Notes under the pieces: model-generated
The model's input: the letters and a program-made list of their open reading frames with translations, nothing else
What the model was told of the DNA's origin: nothing
Databases searched by the model: none
Position numbers and translations under genes: made by a program
Shown: one piece after another, positions 27,441-37,055 of the stretch
Layout: each line of letters opens with the position of its first letter
Position numbering within the stretch: the stretch's first letter is position 1
Source: Haemophilus parainfluenzae
GTDB taxonomy: Bacteria; Pseudomonadota; Gammaproteobacteria; Enterobacterales; Pasteurellaceae
Direction: 5' to 3'
Length of the DNA: 64,000 nucleotides
Assembly (NCBI RefSeq): GCF_003252795.1
Contig: NZ_QEPQ01000001.1
Span: 434,001-498,000 of the forward strand

Positions 27441-28940
27441 TTATTTACCCTGCATTGCTGCGCCCATTATTAACATAAATAATACGCCTTGAACTTGCTC
27501 TTCTGGAATCACTTGACCATTAAGTTTGAGTTCGCCTTTTTCAAGCACTAAGTTAAGCGTCACATTTTTATCATTATTCACCACAATATTTTGTGCTGCC
27601 GCTTGCTTAGCTTGCTCTTCAATTTGTGCTTTAATCAACGCTTTATCTGCTTCTGGATCTAATTGTGTCATAAGTTTTTCTGCAGTTGCTTTATCTACAT
27701 GAATATTCACTGCAAAATCTGTAAACTGTTTATATAAACTCCCCGCCATTAAATCAAATTTCGGATCTTTCGCTAGCGCCACATTTAAATCTAATGACAC
27801 TTTGCCTTGATCATCTGAAATTGACACAGGATTGAGTTTAATTTGAGGTTGATTATTAAAAATAGCCATACCATGCTCTTCAACCCATGAACTTAAGATT
27901 TCAGAAACCACTTCATCATTCACATTTTTATCATCTCTAACAGACTTAAATACTGTGAAAACAGCTTCAATCAAGGCATTTACTGCGTTTGCTTCAATAT
28001 GATTTAACTCGCTATTGTTAGTTAACTTCCCTAACTCTTTTCCATCTAGAACAAATGAATCTACTGCACTCTCACTTTTTAAGTTTACAAAATCACCATT
28101 AAGTGAAATATCAGATGTGGCTTTTAAGCCTTTTTCAATAAGAGAAGTCGTTTTTCCAGCATAGTCCGTGCTCGTCATTTCGAAGCTTTCAGTTGAATAA
28201 GAACCTTTCCCAGTATAAATGTAAGCCCATTTTGTAGGATTGAATGAAGCATCCAATTTCATGCCCTTCATCTTCGTTTTTACCGACTTAACTGCAGTAG
28301 CGTCCTGGCTATCCCCATCTGCACTACTAGGGCCTAAATCAGCAGTCACTTCGTCTAAGGTCATGTCATATTTCCCCGCTCGATCTTTATCTACATCAAA
28401 ACCAATGTTGATATTTGACCATGCGATCTTATTTTGCGGTGAGTGAGGATCTGTCATTTCCCCTGCTGCTAATTCAACTTTACCTTTTGTTGCTAAACTA
28501 TAACTAGTCGAAGCTTGATATTGAACAGGTTTATCTGATTTAAGAAAATCAAATAGTGGCTGAGTTGTTTCATTTTTACCAATCACACCTTGTGCTGAAA
28601 ACATTGTTGGTACGAAGTTAAATTTTTCCAACTGATTAAGTGGAAATGGTCCATGATAAAGCTTAGTTGAAAGTGGGATAGTAAATACTTGTCCTTCTTT
28701 CGGTAAAGAAATAACTACTTCATCTTCCACTTGAGAAGTAAAGAAACTGCGATCAAATTGCTTATTTTTATAAACAAGATTCACTGAATCTGACAAACCT
28801 AAACTTTGGAATTTTTGGTTCGCTAATTCAATTTGACGCAAATATTCAGTTTGTGCTTTTTCTCCAGTAAACCATGCACCACCGATGCCGACAATACCGA
28901 GGGCAACAATGACACCTAATGCTACAGTTGATTTTTTCAT
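27441..28940 (-). CDS. ydgA: YdgA-family protein (DUF945)
   Basis: 499 residues. The N-terminal hydrophobic segment STVALGVIVALGIVGIGGAWF (about 4-24) is an uncleaved anchor or signal. The following GEKAQTEYLRQIELANQKF and the alternating beta-rich body fit DUF945/YdgA, a family of inner-membrane-anchored periplasmic proteins of unknown function. The C-terminus MLIMGAAMQGK is short and hydrophobic. Single leftward gene between mgsA and the dnaK promoter. Confidence 0.85.
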   Translation of the reverse strand: MKKSTVALGVIVALGIVGIGGAWFTGEKAQTEYLRQIELANQKFQSLGLSDSVNLVYKNKQFDRSFFTSQVEDEVVISLPKEGQVFTIPLSTKLYHGPFPLNQLEKFNFVPTMFSAQGVIGKNETTQPLFDFLKSDKPVQYQASTSYSLATKGKVELAAGEMTDPHSPQNKIAWSNINIGFDVDKDRAGKYDMTLDEVTADLGPSSADGDSQDATAVKSVKTKMKGMKLDASFNPTKWAYIYTGKGSYSTESFEMTSTDYAGKTTSLIEKGLKATSDISLNGDFVNLKSESAVDSFVLDGKELGKLTNNSELNHIEANAVNALIEAVFTVFKSVRDDKNVNDEVVSEILSSWVEEHGMAIFNNQPQIKLNPVSISDDQGKVSLDLNVALAKDPKFDLMAGSLYKQFTDFAVNIHVDKATAEKLMTQLDPEADKALIKAQIEEQAKQAAAQNIVVNNDKNVTLNLVLEKGELKLNGQVIPEEQVQGVLFMLIMGAAMQGK

Positions 28941-29128
28941 TTTGATTCCTTTGCTAACTAATAGATGATTAAAATTGCTGGCAATTTATCACAAATCACA
29001 ATTTTTTTCTTATTTTTAAAAAATAATTTTATATCCCCCCTTGAACTTCTCATCTCTGGACTTATTTTGTAAAACAAGAACGGAAATGACCGCACTTTAA
29101 AAGGAAGAAAAAATTTTAAATCTTGCCT

Positions 29129-29154
29129 CTTGAAATGCGAAAAAGTATCCACAT
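29129..29154 (+). promoter_or_regulatory. Sigma-32 heat-shock promoter of dnaK
   Basis: CTTGAA (29129-29134), 14 bases, CCACAT (29149-29154) followed by CT. This matches the sigma-32 consensus CTTGAA-N13-15-CCCCAT with one mismatch. It ends 55 bases before the dnaK start, and TCTTGCCT precedes the -35 as in strong heat-shock promoters. Confidence 0.88.
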
Positions 29155-29208
29155 CTTATTCATCGTAACAATTTACAACGAATTTAAAATTTAATTAGGA
29201 GTAACAAC

Positions 29209-31110
29209 ATGGGAAAAATTATTGGTATTGACTTAGGTACAACAAACTCTTGTGTCGCTGTAATGGATGGTGACAAACCTCGCGTAATTGAAAACGCAGA
29301 AGGCGATCGTACTACCCCGTCAATTATCGCTTATACAAATGATAACGAAATTTTAGTCGGTCAACCGGCAAAACGCCAAGCGGTGACCAACCCGAAAAAT
29401 ACATTATTCGCAATCAAACGTTTAATTGGTCGTCGTTTTGATGATGCTGAAGTAAAACGTGATATCGACATTATGCCATTTGAAATCACCAAAGCAGACA
29501 ATGGTGATGCATGGGTAAATGTAAAAGGTGACAAACTTGCGCCTCCTCAAATTTCTGCAGAAGTATTGAAAAAAATGAAGAAAACTGCGGAAGATTTCTT
29601 AGGTGAGCCAGTGACAGAAGCAGTAATCACTGTTCCTGCATACTTTAACGACGCTCAACGTCAAGCGACAAAAGATGCAGGTCGTATCGCAGGCTTAGAA
29701 GTTAAACGTATTATCAACGAACCTACAGCTGCAGCATTAGCTTACGGTTTAGATAAAGGTCAAGGCAACAAAACTATCGCTGTTTATGACTTAGGTGGTG
29801 GTACATTCGACTTATCTATCATCGAAATTGATGAAGTAGGTGGCGAAAAAACCTTCGAAGTATTAGCAACCAACGGTGATACTCACTTAGGTGGTGAAGA
29901 CTTCGATAACCGTGTAATCAACTACTTAGTGGATGAGTTCAAAAAAGAACAAGGCGTTGATTTACGTAACGACCCACTTGCAATGCAACGTTTAAAAGAA
30001 GCAGGTGAAAAAGCGAAAATTGAACTTTCTTCTGCACAACAAACTGATGTGAACTTACCTTACATCACTGCAGATGCAACAGGTCCTAAACACTTAAACA
30101 TTAAATTAACCCGTGCTAAATTAGAATCTTTAGTAGAAGATTTAGTGGCTAAATCACTTGAACCTGTAAAAGTTGCATTAAATGATGCTGGCTTAAGTGC
30201 ATCACAAATTGATGATGTTATCCTAGTGGGCGGTCAAACCCGTATGCCATTAGTACAACAAAAAGTAGAAGAGTTCTTCGGTAAAGCACCTCGTAAAGAC
30301 GTGAACCCGGATGAAGCCGTTGCTATCGGTGCAGCAGTTCAAGGTGGTGTATTAGCGGGTGATGTAACTGATGTATTATTGTTAGACGTAACTCCGTTAT
30401 CTTTAGGTATCGAAACAATGGGTGGCGTAATGACTACCTTAATTGAGAAAAACACGACGATTCCAACTAAAAAATCGCAAGTATTCTCAACAGCAGAAGA
30501 TAACCAAAGTGCAGTAACCATTCACGTATTACAAGGTGAACGTAAACAAGCATCAGCGAATAAATCTTTAGGTCAATTCAACCTTGAAGGCATCAACCCT
30601 GCTCCACGTGGTATGCCACAAATTGAAGTAACCTTTGATATCGACGCTGACGGTATTATCCATGTTTCTGCGAAAGATAAAGGTACGGGTAAAGAACAAC
30701 AAATCACCATCAAAGCCTCTTCAGGTTTAAGTGATGAAGAAATTCAACAAATGGTTCGTGATGCAGAAGCAAATGCTGAAGCAGACCGTAAATTTGAAGA
30801 ATTAGTACAAGCTCGCAACCAAGCAGATCACCTTGTACACAGCACACGTAAACAATTAGAAGAAGCCGGTGACAAAGTTCCAGCTGAAGATCGTGCAGCA
30901 ATTGAAAGTGCATTAAGCGATTTAGAAACTGCAGCGAAAGGTGAAGATAAAGCAGCAATCGAAGCAAAACTTCAAGCACTTGCAGAAGTTGCTCAAAAAC
31001 TTGCTCAAGCGGCACAAACGCAAGCTGATGCACAACAAGCTCAAAGCAACAGCAAACCAAATGATGATGTTGTTGATGCTGAGTTTGAAGAAGTGAAAGA
31101 CAACAAATAA
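29209..31110 (+). CDS. dnaK: Chaperone protein DnaK (Hsp70)
   Basis: 633 residues. ATPase domain 1-385 with [31 protein letters not shown] and [14 protein letters not shown]; linker [14 protein letters not shown]; substrate-binding domain and helical lid; C-terminal EEVKDNK-type tail with an acidic DVVDAEFEE. Folds nascent and stress-damaged proteins with DnaJ and GrpE. Site TTAGGAGTAACAAC precedes the ATG. dnaJ is not the next gene here: two unrelated genes and a terminator intervene. Confidence 0.99.
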   Translation: MGKIIGIDLGTTNSCVAVMDGDKPRVIENAEGDRTTPSIIAYTNDNEILVGQPAKRQAVTNPKNTLFAIKRLIGRRFDDAEVKRDIDIMPFEITKADNGDAWVNVKGDKLAPPQISAEVLKKMKKTAEDFLGEPVTEAVITVPAYFNDAQRQATKDAGRIAGLEVKRIINEPTAAALAYGLDKGQGNKTIAVYDLGGGTFDLSIIEIDEVGGEKTFEVLATNGDTHLGGEDFDNRVINYLVDEFKKEQGVDLRNDPLAMQRLKEAGEKAKIELSSAQQTDVNLPYITADATGPKHLNIKLTRAKLESLVEDLVAKSLEPVKVALNDAGLSASQIDDVILVGGQTRMPLVQQKVEEFFGKAPRKDVNPDEAVAIGAAVQGGVLAGDVTDVLLLDVTPLSLGIETMGGVMTTLIEKNTTIPTKKSQVFSTAEDNQSAVTIHVLQGERKQASANKSLGQFNLEGINPAPRGMPQIEVTFDIDADGIIHVSAKDKGTGKEQQITIKASSGLSDEEIQQMVRDAEANAEADRKFEELVQARNQADHLVHSTRKQLEEAGDKVPAEDRAAIESALSDLETAAKGEDKAAIEAKLQALAEVAQKLAQAAQTQADAQQAQSNSKPNDDVVDAEFEEVKDNK

Positions 31111-31129
31111 TTTCACTTTAACCTAAATC

Positions 31130-31155
31130 AAAGGGCGTAGCGATACGCCCTTTTG
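31130..31155 (+). terminator. Intrinsic terminator after dnaK
   Basis: AAAGGGCGTA, GCGA loop, TACGCCCTTTT: a perfect 10-base stem with a short T tail, 20 bases after the dnaK stop. Confidence 0.85.
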
Positions 31156-31174
31156 GCATATTCATTAAATGCCA

Positions 31175-31214
31175 TTTTTCCTGACTTTATTTAAAAAAGT
31201 GAAGTCAGGAAAAA
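31175..31214 (+). other. 13-base inverted repeat in the leader of the GyrI-like gene
   Basis: TTTTTCCTGACTT (31175-31187), 14 bases, AAGTCAGGAAAAA (31202-31214): perfect arms that end only 7 bases before the GGAGG ribosome site. It could be an operator, a leader hairpin or a terminator for minus-strand reading. Confidence 0.6.
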
Positions 31215-31230
31215 TAAACCCGGAGGATAA

Positions 31231-31629
31231 ATGGCGTTAAAACTCTACCCAATCGTACAACAACGCTTAAATAACAACATAGCAAATGAGATAATCTCAG
31301 CCCTTTGGCAAAACAATCTTGATAAACTACCACAAGGTCACTGTTGTTATGGCATCTATTTTAATTATGCTACGAATCACCTAACAGACTATGATTTTGC
31401 GATTGCAAGTGAAGTAGTATTAGAGACAGATATGCCAGTGATTGAAATTGAAGATTTGAGTTTCTACGAAGTTTTTCGTTGCAAAGTAGATGAAATTTAT
31501 CAAACATGGCAACTAATCTGGAAAAAAGAACAACAAGGTTTACTTAAGCGGGCTTATTCGGTGGATTTTGAAAAATACCACTCTGATGGTTTGGTAGAAA
31601 TTTATATCGCTGTTGTACCACATTGCTAA
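31231..31629 (+). CDS. GyrI-like effector-binding domain protein
   Basis: 132 residues with a strong site CCGGAGGATAA before the ATG. The order YGIYFNYATN...DYDFAIASEV, then IEDLSFYEVFRCK, YQTWQLIWKK, RAYSVDFEKYHS and VEIYIAVV follows the stand-alone GyrI/AraC effector-binding fold. This fold binds small molecules or, in GyrI, DNA gyrase. There is no helix-turn-helix. It sits between dnaK and an O-acetylhomoserine sulfhydrylase gene, 73 bases before the latter. Ligand and role are unknown. Confidence 0.75.
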   Translation: MALKLYPIVQQRLNNNIANEIISALWQNNLDKLPQGHCCYGIYFNYATNHLTDYDFAIASEVVLETDMPVIEIEDLSFYEVFRCKVDEIYQTWQLIWKKEQQGLLKRAYSVDFEKYHSDGLVEIYIAVVPHC

Positions 31630-31632
31630 GCT

Positions 31633-31670
31633 CAAAGTGCGTAAAATTTTATAAAAAACGACCGCACTTT
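31633..31670 (+). terminator. Partly decayed uptake-signal dyad before the sulfhydrylase gene
   Basis: AAAGTGCG lacking its final GT, an 18-base spacer, then intact ACCGCACTTT. The arms still pair over eight bases; terminator strength is doubtful. Confidence 0.45.
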
Positions 31671-31702
31671 ACCCCAAAACAAACACAACAAAGGAAAAAA
31701 CA

Positions 31703-32971
31703 ATGAAATTCGAAACGAAATGCCTCCATGCTGGCTATACCCCTAAAAACGGTGAGCCACGTGTTCAACCAATCGTACAAAGCACTACTTATACTTATGA
31801 TTCTGCAGAAGAAATTGGCAAGTTATTTGATTTACAAGCAGCCGGTTATTTCTATACTCGCCTAGCAAACCCAACAACAAATGCTGCGGAAGAAAAAATC
31901 ACGGCACTTGAAGGTGGTGTAGCAACAATGTGTACTGCTTCTGGTCAATCTGCGGTTTTCTATGCGATGTTGAATATTTTAGAAGCAGGCGATCATTTCA
32001 TTTCCTCTTCTTATGTGTATGGCGGTACTTACAATTTATTTGCCCATACATTCAAAAAAATGGGTATCGAAGTGACTTTTGTGGATCAAGATTTACCACT
32101 TGAAGAGCTCAAAAAAGCAATTCGTCCAAATACAAAAGCTGTTTTTGCTGAAACCATTGCGAACCCCGCTTTACGCGTGTTGGATATTGAAAAATTTGCA
32201 GCCTTAGCGAAAGCTGCTGAGGCGCCATTATTAGTTGATAATACCTTTGCAACGCCCTATTTTTGTCGTCCAATCGAATTTGGCGCAAATGTGGTCATTC
32301 ACAGTACATCTAAATATTTAGATGGTCATGCTATTGCCTTAGGTGGCTCAATTACTGATGGTGGTAACTTTAATTGGAATAACGGCAAATATCCGCAATT
32401 AAGCATGCCAGACCAAACTTATCATGGTTTGGTTTACACAGAAACCTTCGGCCCTGCGGCTTATATTGTCAAAGCACGCGTGCAATTAATGCGTGATTTA
32501 GGTGCTACACCAGCACCACAAAATAGTTTCTTATTAAATGTAGGTATGGAAACCCTTGCGCTTCGCATGCAACGTCATTATGAAAATGCACAGGCTGTAG
32601 CCGAGTTTTTAGAAAAACATCCGCAAGTTGTTAAAGTGAATTACCCTGGCTTACCAAGTTCACCAGATTACGTGCTCAAACAAAAATACTTACCGAACGG
32701 TTTGTGTGGCGTTATTTCCTTTGAGATTAAAGGTGATAAAGAAACCGCGGCAAAATGGTTAAACGCATTGCAAATGACCTCACGTGAAGTACACGTAGCC
32801 GATATTCGGACTTGTGCATTACATCCAGCGACTTCAACGCACCGCCAATTAAGTGAAGCTGAATTAGAAAAAGCGGGGATTTCTGCAGGACTTATTCGCC
32901 TTTCTTGCGGTATTGAAAATATTCAAGATATTTTAGCTGACTTAGAGCAAGCATTTGCAGCAGCAAAATAA
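31703..32971 (+). CDS. metY: O-acetylhomoserine sulfhydrylase (aminocarboxypropyltransferase)
   Basis: 422 residues, PLP-dependent Cys/Met-metabolism family. It converts O-acetylhomoserine and sulfide (or methanethiol) to homocysteine (or methionine). N-terminus FETKCLHAGYTP, substrate loop QSTTYTYDSAEEI, PLP lysine in VIHSTSKYLDGHAIALGG, and the long insert TETFGPAAYIVKARVQLMRD are typical of the OAH-sulfhydrylase subfamily rather than MetB/MetC. Site AAAGGAAAAAAC precedes the start. I see no MetJ boxes upstream. It lies between dnaK and dnaJ, an unusual place. Confidence 0.9.
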   Translation: MKFETKCLHAGYTPKNGEPRVQPIVQSTTYTYDSAEEIGKLFDLQAAGYFYTRLANPTTNAAEEKITALEGGVATMCTASGQSAVFYAMLNILEAGDHFISSSYVYGGTYNLFAHTFKKMGIEVTFVDQDLPLEELKKAIRPNTKAVFAETIANPALRVLDIEKFAALAKAAEAPLLVDNTFATPYFCRPIEFGANVVIHSTSKYLDGHAIALGGSITDGGNFNWNNGKYPQLSMPDQTYHGLVYTETFGPAAYIVKARVQLMRDLGATPAPQNSFLLNVGMETLALRMQRHYENAQAVAEFLEKHPQVVKVNYPGLPSSPDYVLKQKYLPNGLCGVISFEIKGDKETAAKWLNALQMTSREVHVADIRTCALHPATSTHRQLSEAELEKAGISAGLIRLSCGIENIQDILADLEQAFAAAK

Positions 32972-32994
32972 GTCATAAATTAACGAATTTACCC

Positions 32995-33022
32995 TTGATA
33001 TTTCTGACTTCGACATTATTTT
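32995..33022 (+). promoter_or_regulatory. Candidate promoter of dnaJ
   Basis: TTGATA (32995-33000), 16 bases, TATTTT (33017-33022), about 90 bases before dnaJ. The region is also a weak sigma-32 match (CTTGAT and CGACAT, spacing too short). It suggests dnaJ has its own promoter now that dnaK is separated. Confidence 0.45.
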
Positions 33023-33111
33023 TATTCTTAGGTATGTTGTTAACGCAATACCATACAATAACAAAATAAAATTTTTTAAATTTATATTTTTAAACGGAAA
33101 ACGAAAACATT

Positions 33112-34248
33112 ATGGCAAAGAAAGATTATTACGACGTTCTTGGTGTTGAACGTGGCGCAGATGAAAAAGCAATTAAACGTGCTTACAAAAAACTCGCCAT
33201 GCAATATCACCCTGATAGAACCAAAGGTGATAAAGCCAAAGAAGAAAAATTTAAAGAAATCCAAGAAGCCTATGAAATCCTAGGTGATAAAGAAAAGCGT
33301 GCGACTTACGATCAATACGGTCATGCAGCCTTTGAACAAGGTGGCATGGGAGGCGGTGGCTTCGGTGGCGGATTCAGCGGTGCTGATTTCGGTGATATTT
33401 TTGGTGATATGTTCGGCGATATCTTCGGCGGTGGCGGACGCGGTCGTCAGCGTGTTGTTCGCGGTGAAGATTTACGTTATGACATCCAAATTACGTTAGA
33501 AGAAGCCGTAAAAGGTACAACCAAAGATATCCAAATTAATACCCTTGCTCACTGTGATAGCTGCGATGGTACTGGCGCAGAAAAAGGATCAAAAGTTGAG
33601 ACATGCCCAAGCTGTCATGGTTCAGGTCGTATTCGTCGCCAACAAGGTTTCTTCGTAACTGAAGCGGTTTGTCCTACTTGTCATGGTTCTGGTAAGAAAA
33701 TTGAAAAACCATGTAAAAGCTGCCATGGCGAAGGTCGTGTTCACAAGAAGAAAAATCTTTCCGTTAAAATCCCTGCAGGCGTGGATACCGGCAACCAATT
33801 ACGTTTAAGCGGTGAAGGTGCAGCTGGCGAAAATGGTGCTCCAGCAGGTGATTTATATGTGGTCATTCACGTTAAAGAACATCATATCTTTGAACGTGAT
33901 GGCAATAACCTCTACTGCGAAGTGCCAATCAGTTTCTCAATGGCTGCGTTAGGTGGTGAAATCGAAGTTCCAACCTTAGATGGTAAAGTGAAACTCAAAA
34001 TCCCTGCTGAAACCCAAACAGGCAAACTATTCCGTATGCGTGGTAAAGGGGTAAGCTCTACACGTAGCGGCTACGCAGGTGATCTCATTTGTCGAGTGGT
34101 GATTGAAACACCAGTGAACTTAAATAAAGAACAAAAAGAATTATTAGAAAAACTGGAAGAAAGTTTGAAAGGACAAAAATCGCATAATCCGAAATCTTCA
34201 AGCTTTTTAGACGGTGTGAAGAAATTCTTTGATAACTTAGGTAAGTAA
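33112..34248 (+). CDS. dnaJ: Chaperone protein DnaJ (Hsp40)
   Basis: 378 residues. J-domain with [11 protein letters not shown] (HPD near 33-35), a Gly/Phe-rich stretch 75-108, then four zinc-binding repeats [24 protein letters not shown] and CKSCHGEG, and the beta-sandwich C-terminal domains. Stimulates DnaK ATPase and delivers unfolded clients. Separated from dnaK by two genes, with a candidate promoter of its own. Ends in a strong 17-base uptake-signal dyad terminator shared with modC. Confidence 0.98.
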   Translation: MAKKDYYDVLGVERGADEKAIKRAYKKLAMQYHPDRTKGDKAKEEKFKEIQEAYEILGDKEKRATYDQYGHAAFEQGGMGGGGFGGGFSGADFGDIFGDMFGDIFGGGGRGRQRVVRGEDLRYDIQITLEEAVKGTTKDIQINTLAHCDSCDGTGAEKGSKVETCPSCHGSGRIRRQQGFFVTEAVCPTCHGSGKKIEKPCKSCHGEGRVHKKKNLSVKIPAGVDTGNQLRLSGEGAAGENGAPAGDLYVVIHVKEHHIFERDGNNLYCEVPISFSMAALGGEIEVPTLDGKVKLKIPAETQTGKLFRMRGKGVSSTRSGYAGDLICRVVIETPVNLNKEQKELLEKLEESLKGQKSHNPKSSSFLDGVKKFFDNLGK

Positions 34249-34256
34249 TCCTAAAC

Positions 34257-34305
34257 AAAAAGTGCGGTCAATTTTAAAACTGTTTTGAAATTGACCGCAC
34301 TTTTA
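34257..34305. terminator. Uptake-signal dyad terminator between dnaJ and modC
   Basis: AAAAGTGCGGTCAATTT, 13-base loop, AAATTGACCGCACTTTT: 17-base perfect arms between convergent genes, the longest uptake-signal hairpin in the window. Confidence 0.9.
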
Positions 34306-34307
34306 CT

Positions 34308-35363
34308 TTATACGACTGAAATCGCTTTTATTTGCACATAAACATCCATGCCTTGAGCGAAATGCAATTCATTAAACGCCCATTTACTGATACTTGCCCA
34401 AACTTTATGCCCTTCCACCAACACCGCAATATCAATGCGATTCTCTTGCGGAACGATTTGTACAATTTGCCCACGTAAGATATTACGAATACTCGTTTGT
34501 TCTGGCTTGCTGAGAGTGAGTGATACATCGGAACTATAAATACAGACACGTACTTTTTCATTCGCTTGATGATGCACTTCGTTAATCCAAAGCTGTTGCT
34601 CGCCTAAAGAAAGTGCGGTCATTTTATAGGTTGGATTATGTAAATAGACGGGCAACGCCAACACACTACTCTGCTCCGATTCGCCTTTCCAAGGGGCAAA
34701 TGACGGACTGTTCCACACATTTTCTAAGGTGTCATAGGCTTTCACTTTGCCGTTTTCCATCAGCACTACACGATCGGCCAAGCGTAATAATTCATCTAAA
34801 CTGTGCGTCACATATAAAATCGGCACATTAATTTCTTTGGATAGACTTTCCAAATATTGCATGAGCTCACGTTTGCGAGGCATATCTAAAGCTGAAAGCG
34901 GTTCATCCATCAATAAAATATCAGGATCTGTTAATAAGGCTCGCCCAATCGCCACACGTTGTTTTTCGCCTCCCGATAAAGTAAGCGGATAGCGTTTGAG
35001 TAACGGTTCGATACCAAGGAGCTGAACGATATAGTCAAAATCTTCACGGCTGACATGCTTCATGCCATAACGCAAATTACCTTTGACATTATAATGAGGA
35101 AATAAACGCGCATCTTGGAATACATAGCCGATTTTACGCTGATGTACGGGAAGATTCTCACTGTTCTCCACATCCACCAAAGTGCGGTCATTTAAACGAA
35201 TAAATCCTTGATCGGGATGAGTTAAACCACTCACTAAATTAATCAATGAGGTTTTACCCGAACCTGACAAACCAAAAATAGCCGTCACACCTTGAGTTGG
35301 CAATTGCAGATCCGCACGTAAGGTCAGGCGACCTAATTGTTGTTGTACATTAATGTGTAGCAT
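34308..35363 (-). CDS. modC: Molybdate ABC transporter ATP-binding protein
   Basis: 351 residues. Walker [12 protein letters not shown] (about 31-41), Q-loop FQDARLFPH, signature [15 protein letters not shown], Walker B ILLMDEP and the H-switch [10 protein letters not shown]-terminal Mop/TOBE domain (about 290-351) binds molybdate for regulation. Energises ModB. The start overlaps the modB stop by 14 bases. Two exact uptake signals lie inside the coding region (near 34612 and 35182). Confidence 0.96.
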   Translation of the reverse strand: MLHINVQQQLGRLTLRADLQLPTQGVTAIFGLSGSGKTSLINLVSGLTHPDQGFIRLNDRTLVDVENSENLPVHQRKIGYVFQDARLFPHYNVKGNLRYGMKHVSREDFDYIVQLLGIEPLLKRYPLTLSGGEKQRVAIGRALLTDPDILLMDEPLSALDMPRKRELMQYLESLSKEINVPILYVTHSLDELLRLADRVVLMENGKVKAYDTLENVWNSPSFAPWKGESEQSSVLALPVYLHNPTYKMTALSLGEQQLWINEVHHQANEKVRVCIYSSDVSLTLSKPEQTSIRNILRGQIVQIVPQENRIDIAVLVEGHKVWASISKWAFNELHFAQGMDVYVQIKAISVV

Positions 35364-36066
35364 CGCCTTGCCCCAATTTTTTCTGCATCCGTTTGCTTAA
35401 GGCTTCGGAAAGCAATAAGGAAATTAATGAAAGAATCACCGCAAACAAGCAAAGTCGTGCAGTTTGTGCTTCTGCGCCCGGTGTTTGGATAAATGAATAC
35501 ATCGCTAAAGGAATGGTTTGGGTTTCCCCCGCAATATTAGATACGAAGGTAATGGTTGCCCCAAATTCCCCTAAAGAACGTGCGAAACCTAATACTAAAC
35601 CCGCCAATACACCAGGGAGAGAAAGAGGCAACGTGATTGTAAAAAAGACTCGCCAAGGCGAAGCGCCAAGCGTTTGTGCGGCTTGCTCCAACTTAAAATC
35701 AATGCTTTCCAAAGAAAGACGAATTGCCCGCACAACCAATGGAAATGCTACCACTGCAGAAGCTAATACCGCTCCCTTCCAGCTAAAGCCAAAGGATAAG
35801 CCAAACCATTGATATAAATACTTACCGATAAAACCGTTACGTCCCATGGCGACTAATAATAAATAACCAATTACCACTGGCGGTAACACCAAAGGCAGAT
35901 GAATAATTCCTGTAATCAGTGACTTACCGTAGAATTCCTTACGAGCCAGCAGCCAAGCGATAAAAATTGCGAAGGGCAAACTCCAAAGCATAGAACTCAA
36001 TGCGACACTCATGCTTAAGTGAATCGCATCCCATTCCATCGAGCTTAATTGAAACCAAGAGAGCAA
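35350..36066 (-). CDS. modB: Molybdate ABC transporter permease
   Basis: 238 residues, about five membrane segments. The EAA-type cytoplasmic loop is [23 protein letters not shown], and [18 protein letters not shown]... is characteristic of ModB. I keep the TTG start at 36066 because AAGGAAATATT precedes it at good spacing; the next in-frame ATG (nine codons in) has no convincing site. Separated from modA by a hairpin terminator, so modBC may be expressed less than modA. Overlaps modC by 14 bases. Confidence 0.94.
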   Translation of the reverse strand: MLSWFQLSSMEWDAIHLSMSVALSSMLWSLPFAIFIAWLLARKEFYGKSLITGIIHLPLVLPPVVIGYLLLVAMGRNGFIGKYLYQWFGLSFGFSWKGAVLASAVVAFPLVVRAIRLSLESIDFKLEQAAQTLGASPWRVFFTITLPLSLPGVLAGLVLGFARSLGEFGATITFVSNIAGETQTIPLAMYSFIQTPGAEAQTARLCLFAVILSLISLLLSEALSKRMQKKLGQGDATH

Positions 36067-36117
36067 AATATTTCCTTGTGTATATATCGATATGACGAAA
36101 TTTCTTTAGAGATAACA

Positions 36118-36145
36118 AAAAGGACAGTTTCCTGTCCTTTCTTTA
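36118..36145 (-). terminator. Hairpin terminator or attenuator between modA and modB
   Basis: On the minus strand AAAGGACAG, GAAA, CTGTCCTTTTTG: a perfect 9-base stem with a GNRA-type loop and five T. It lies about 20 bases after the modA stop, inside the modABC unit. Confidence 0.8.
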
Positions 36146-36159
36146 TAAAGTCTGGCTCA

Positions 36160-36921
36160 TTATTTCACAGAGAAACCATATTCAACAAATATTTTTTTCG
36201 CAGCACTCGATTCTAAGTAATTGAGAAAATCACGGGTATCCGCGTTGTCATGATCTTTTAAAATCGCAACCGGATATTCAACCGGTTTATAACTCTCTTT
36301 CGGGAATACACCTACTGCTTTCACGTCTTTACTCACTTTCGCATCGGTGCTATACACAATACCGTAAGGCGCTTCAGCGCGTTCAACTAAAGCTAACGCA
36401 CCACGCACGTCTTTCGCACGCGCTAATTTATCTTTGACTTGATCCCATAAATTCAATTTCGTTAATGATTCTTCTGCATATTGTCCTGCAGGAACATGCG
36501 CAGGATCACCCACGGACAAATAACTGTCTTTTAAGCCTTTAATCCATTCACCTTTAGCAATATCCACTGAATTAACCGCACTTTTAGCCGGCGCAATTAA
36601 CACTAATTCATTACCCGCTAATACTTTTTCCGTTTCTTTTACAGTGAGATTTTTATCTGATAAATATTTCATCCATTTGTTGCTAGCTGAAATAAATAAG
36701 TCTGCAGGTGCACCTTCTTCAACTTGTTTTGCAAGAGTAGAAGAAGAAGCAAAAGAGAAAACAACGGTATTATTTGGCTTTTCAGTTTGGTATTGATCCG
36801 CAATTTGTTGTAACGCATCAGTCATTGAAGCTGCTGCAAACACAGTCACTTTTGCTGATGCAGCAAAAGATACACCCATACCCGCAATTAAAAGTGCGGT
36901 TGCAAATTTAGTTAATTTCAT
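36160..36921 (-). CDS. modA: Molybdate-binding periplasmic protein
   Basis: 253 residues with signal peptide ending SFAASA (about residue 23). The mature start KVTVFAAASMTDALQQIADQY contains the molybdate-binding serine and the ModA signature. VVFSFASSSTLAKQVEEGAPADLFISA supplies the second ligand set, and a late VERAEAPYGIVYSTDA follows. Delivers molybdate to ModBC. Promoter-proximal gene of the operon; an AT-rich inverted repeat in front is a candidate ModE site. Confidence 0.96.
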   Translation of the reverse strand: MKLTKFATALLIAGMGVSFAASAKVTVFAAASMTDALQQIADQYQTEKPNNTVVFSFASSSTLAKQVEEGAPADLFISASNKWMKYLSDKNLTVKETEKVLAGNELVLIAPAKSAVNSVDIAKGEWIKGLKDSYLSVGDPAHVPAGQYAEESLTKLNLWDQVKDKLARAKDVRGALALVERAEAPYGIVYSTDAKVSKDVKAVGVFPKESYKPVEYPVAILKDHDNADTRDFLNYLESSAAKKIFVEYGFSVK

Positions 36922-36944
36922 TATCTATCTCCTATATAAATGAA

Positions 36945-36966
36945 ACTATATATAAAAAAATATACT
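36945..36966 (-). promoter_or_regulatory. Candidate ModE operator between modA and modE
   Basis: ACTATATATAAAAAAATATACT has TATATA-type half-sites around an A/T centre, near the general ModE pattern (TATA repeats flanked by CG). It lies in the 134-base divergent gap. The match is imperfect and the flanking CG bases are only present on one side (CTGCG). Confidence 0.35.
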
Positions 36967-37055
36967 GCGAGTAAATTATAACTTGAATTTTTAAATAAGC
37001 ATACAGAAAAACTTAAAGATCAAGTAAAATAAACAGAATTGTGTATTAGGAGGAG

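Noticed and set aside
32995-33022. Sigma-32 promoter for dnaJ
   Set aside because: The -10 match is poor and spacing too short; listed only as a sigma-70-like candidate.
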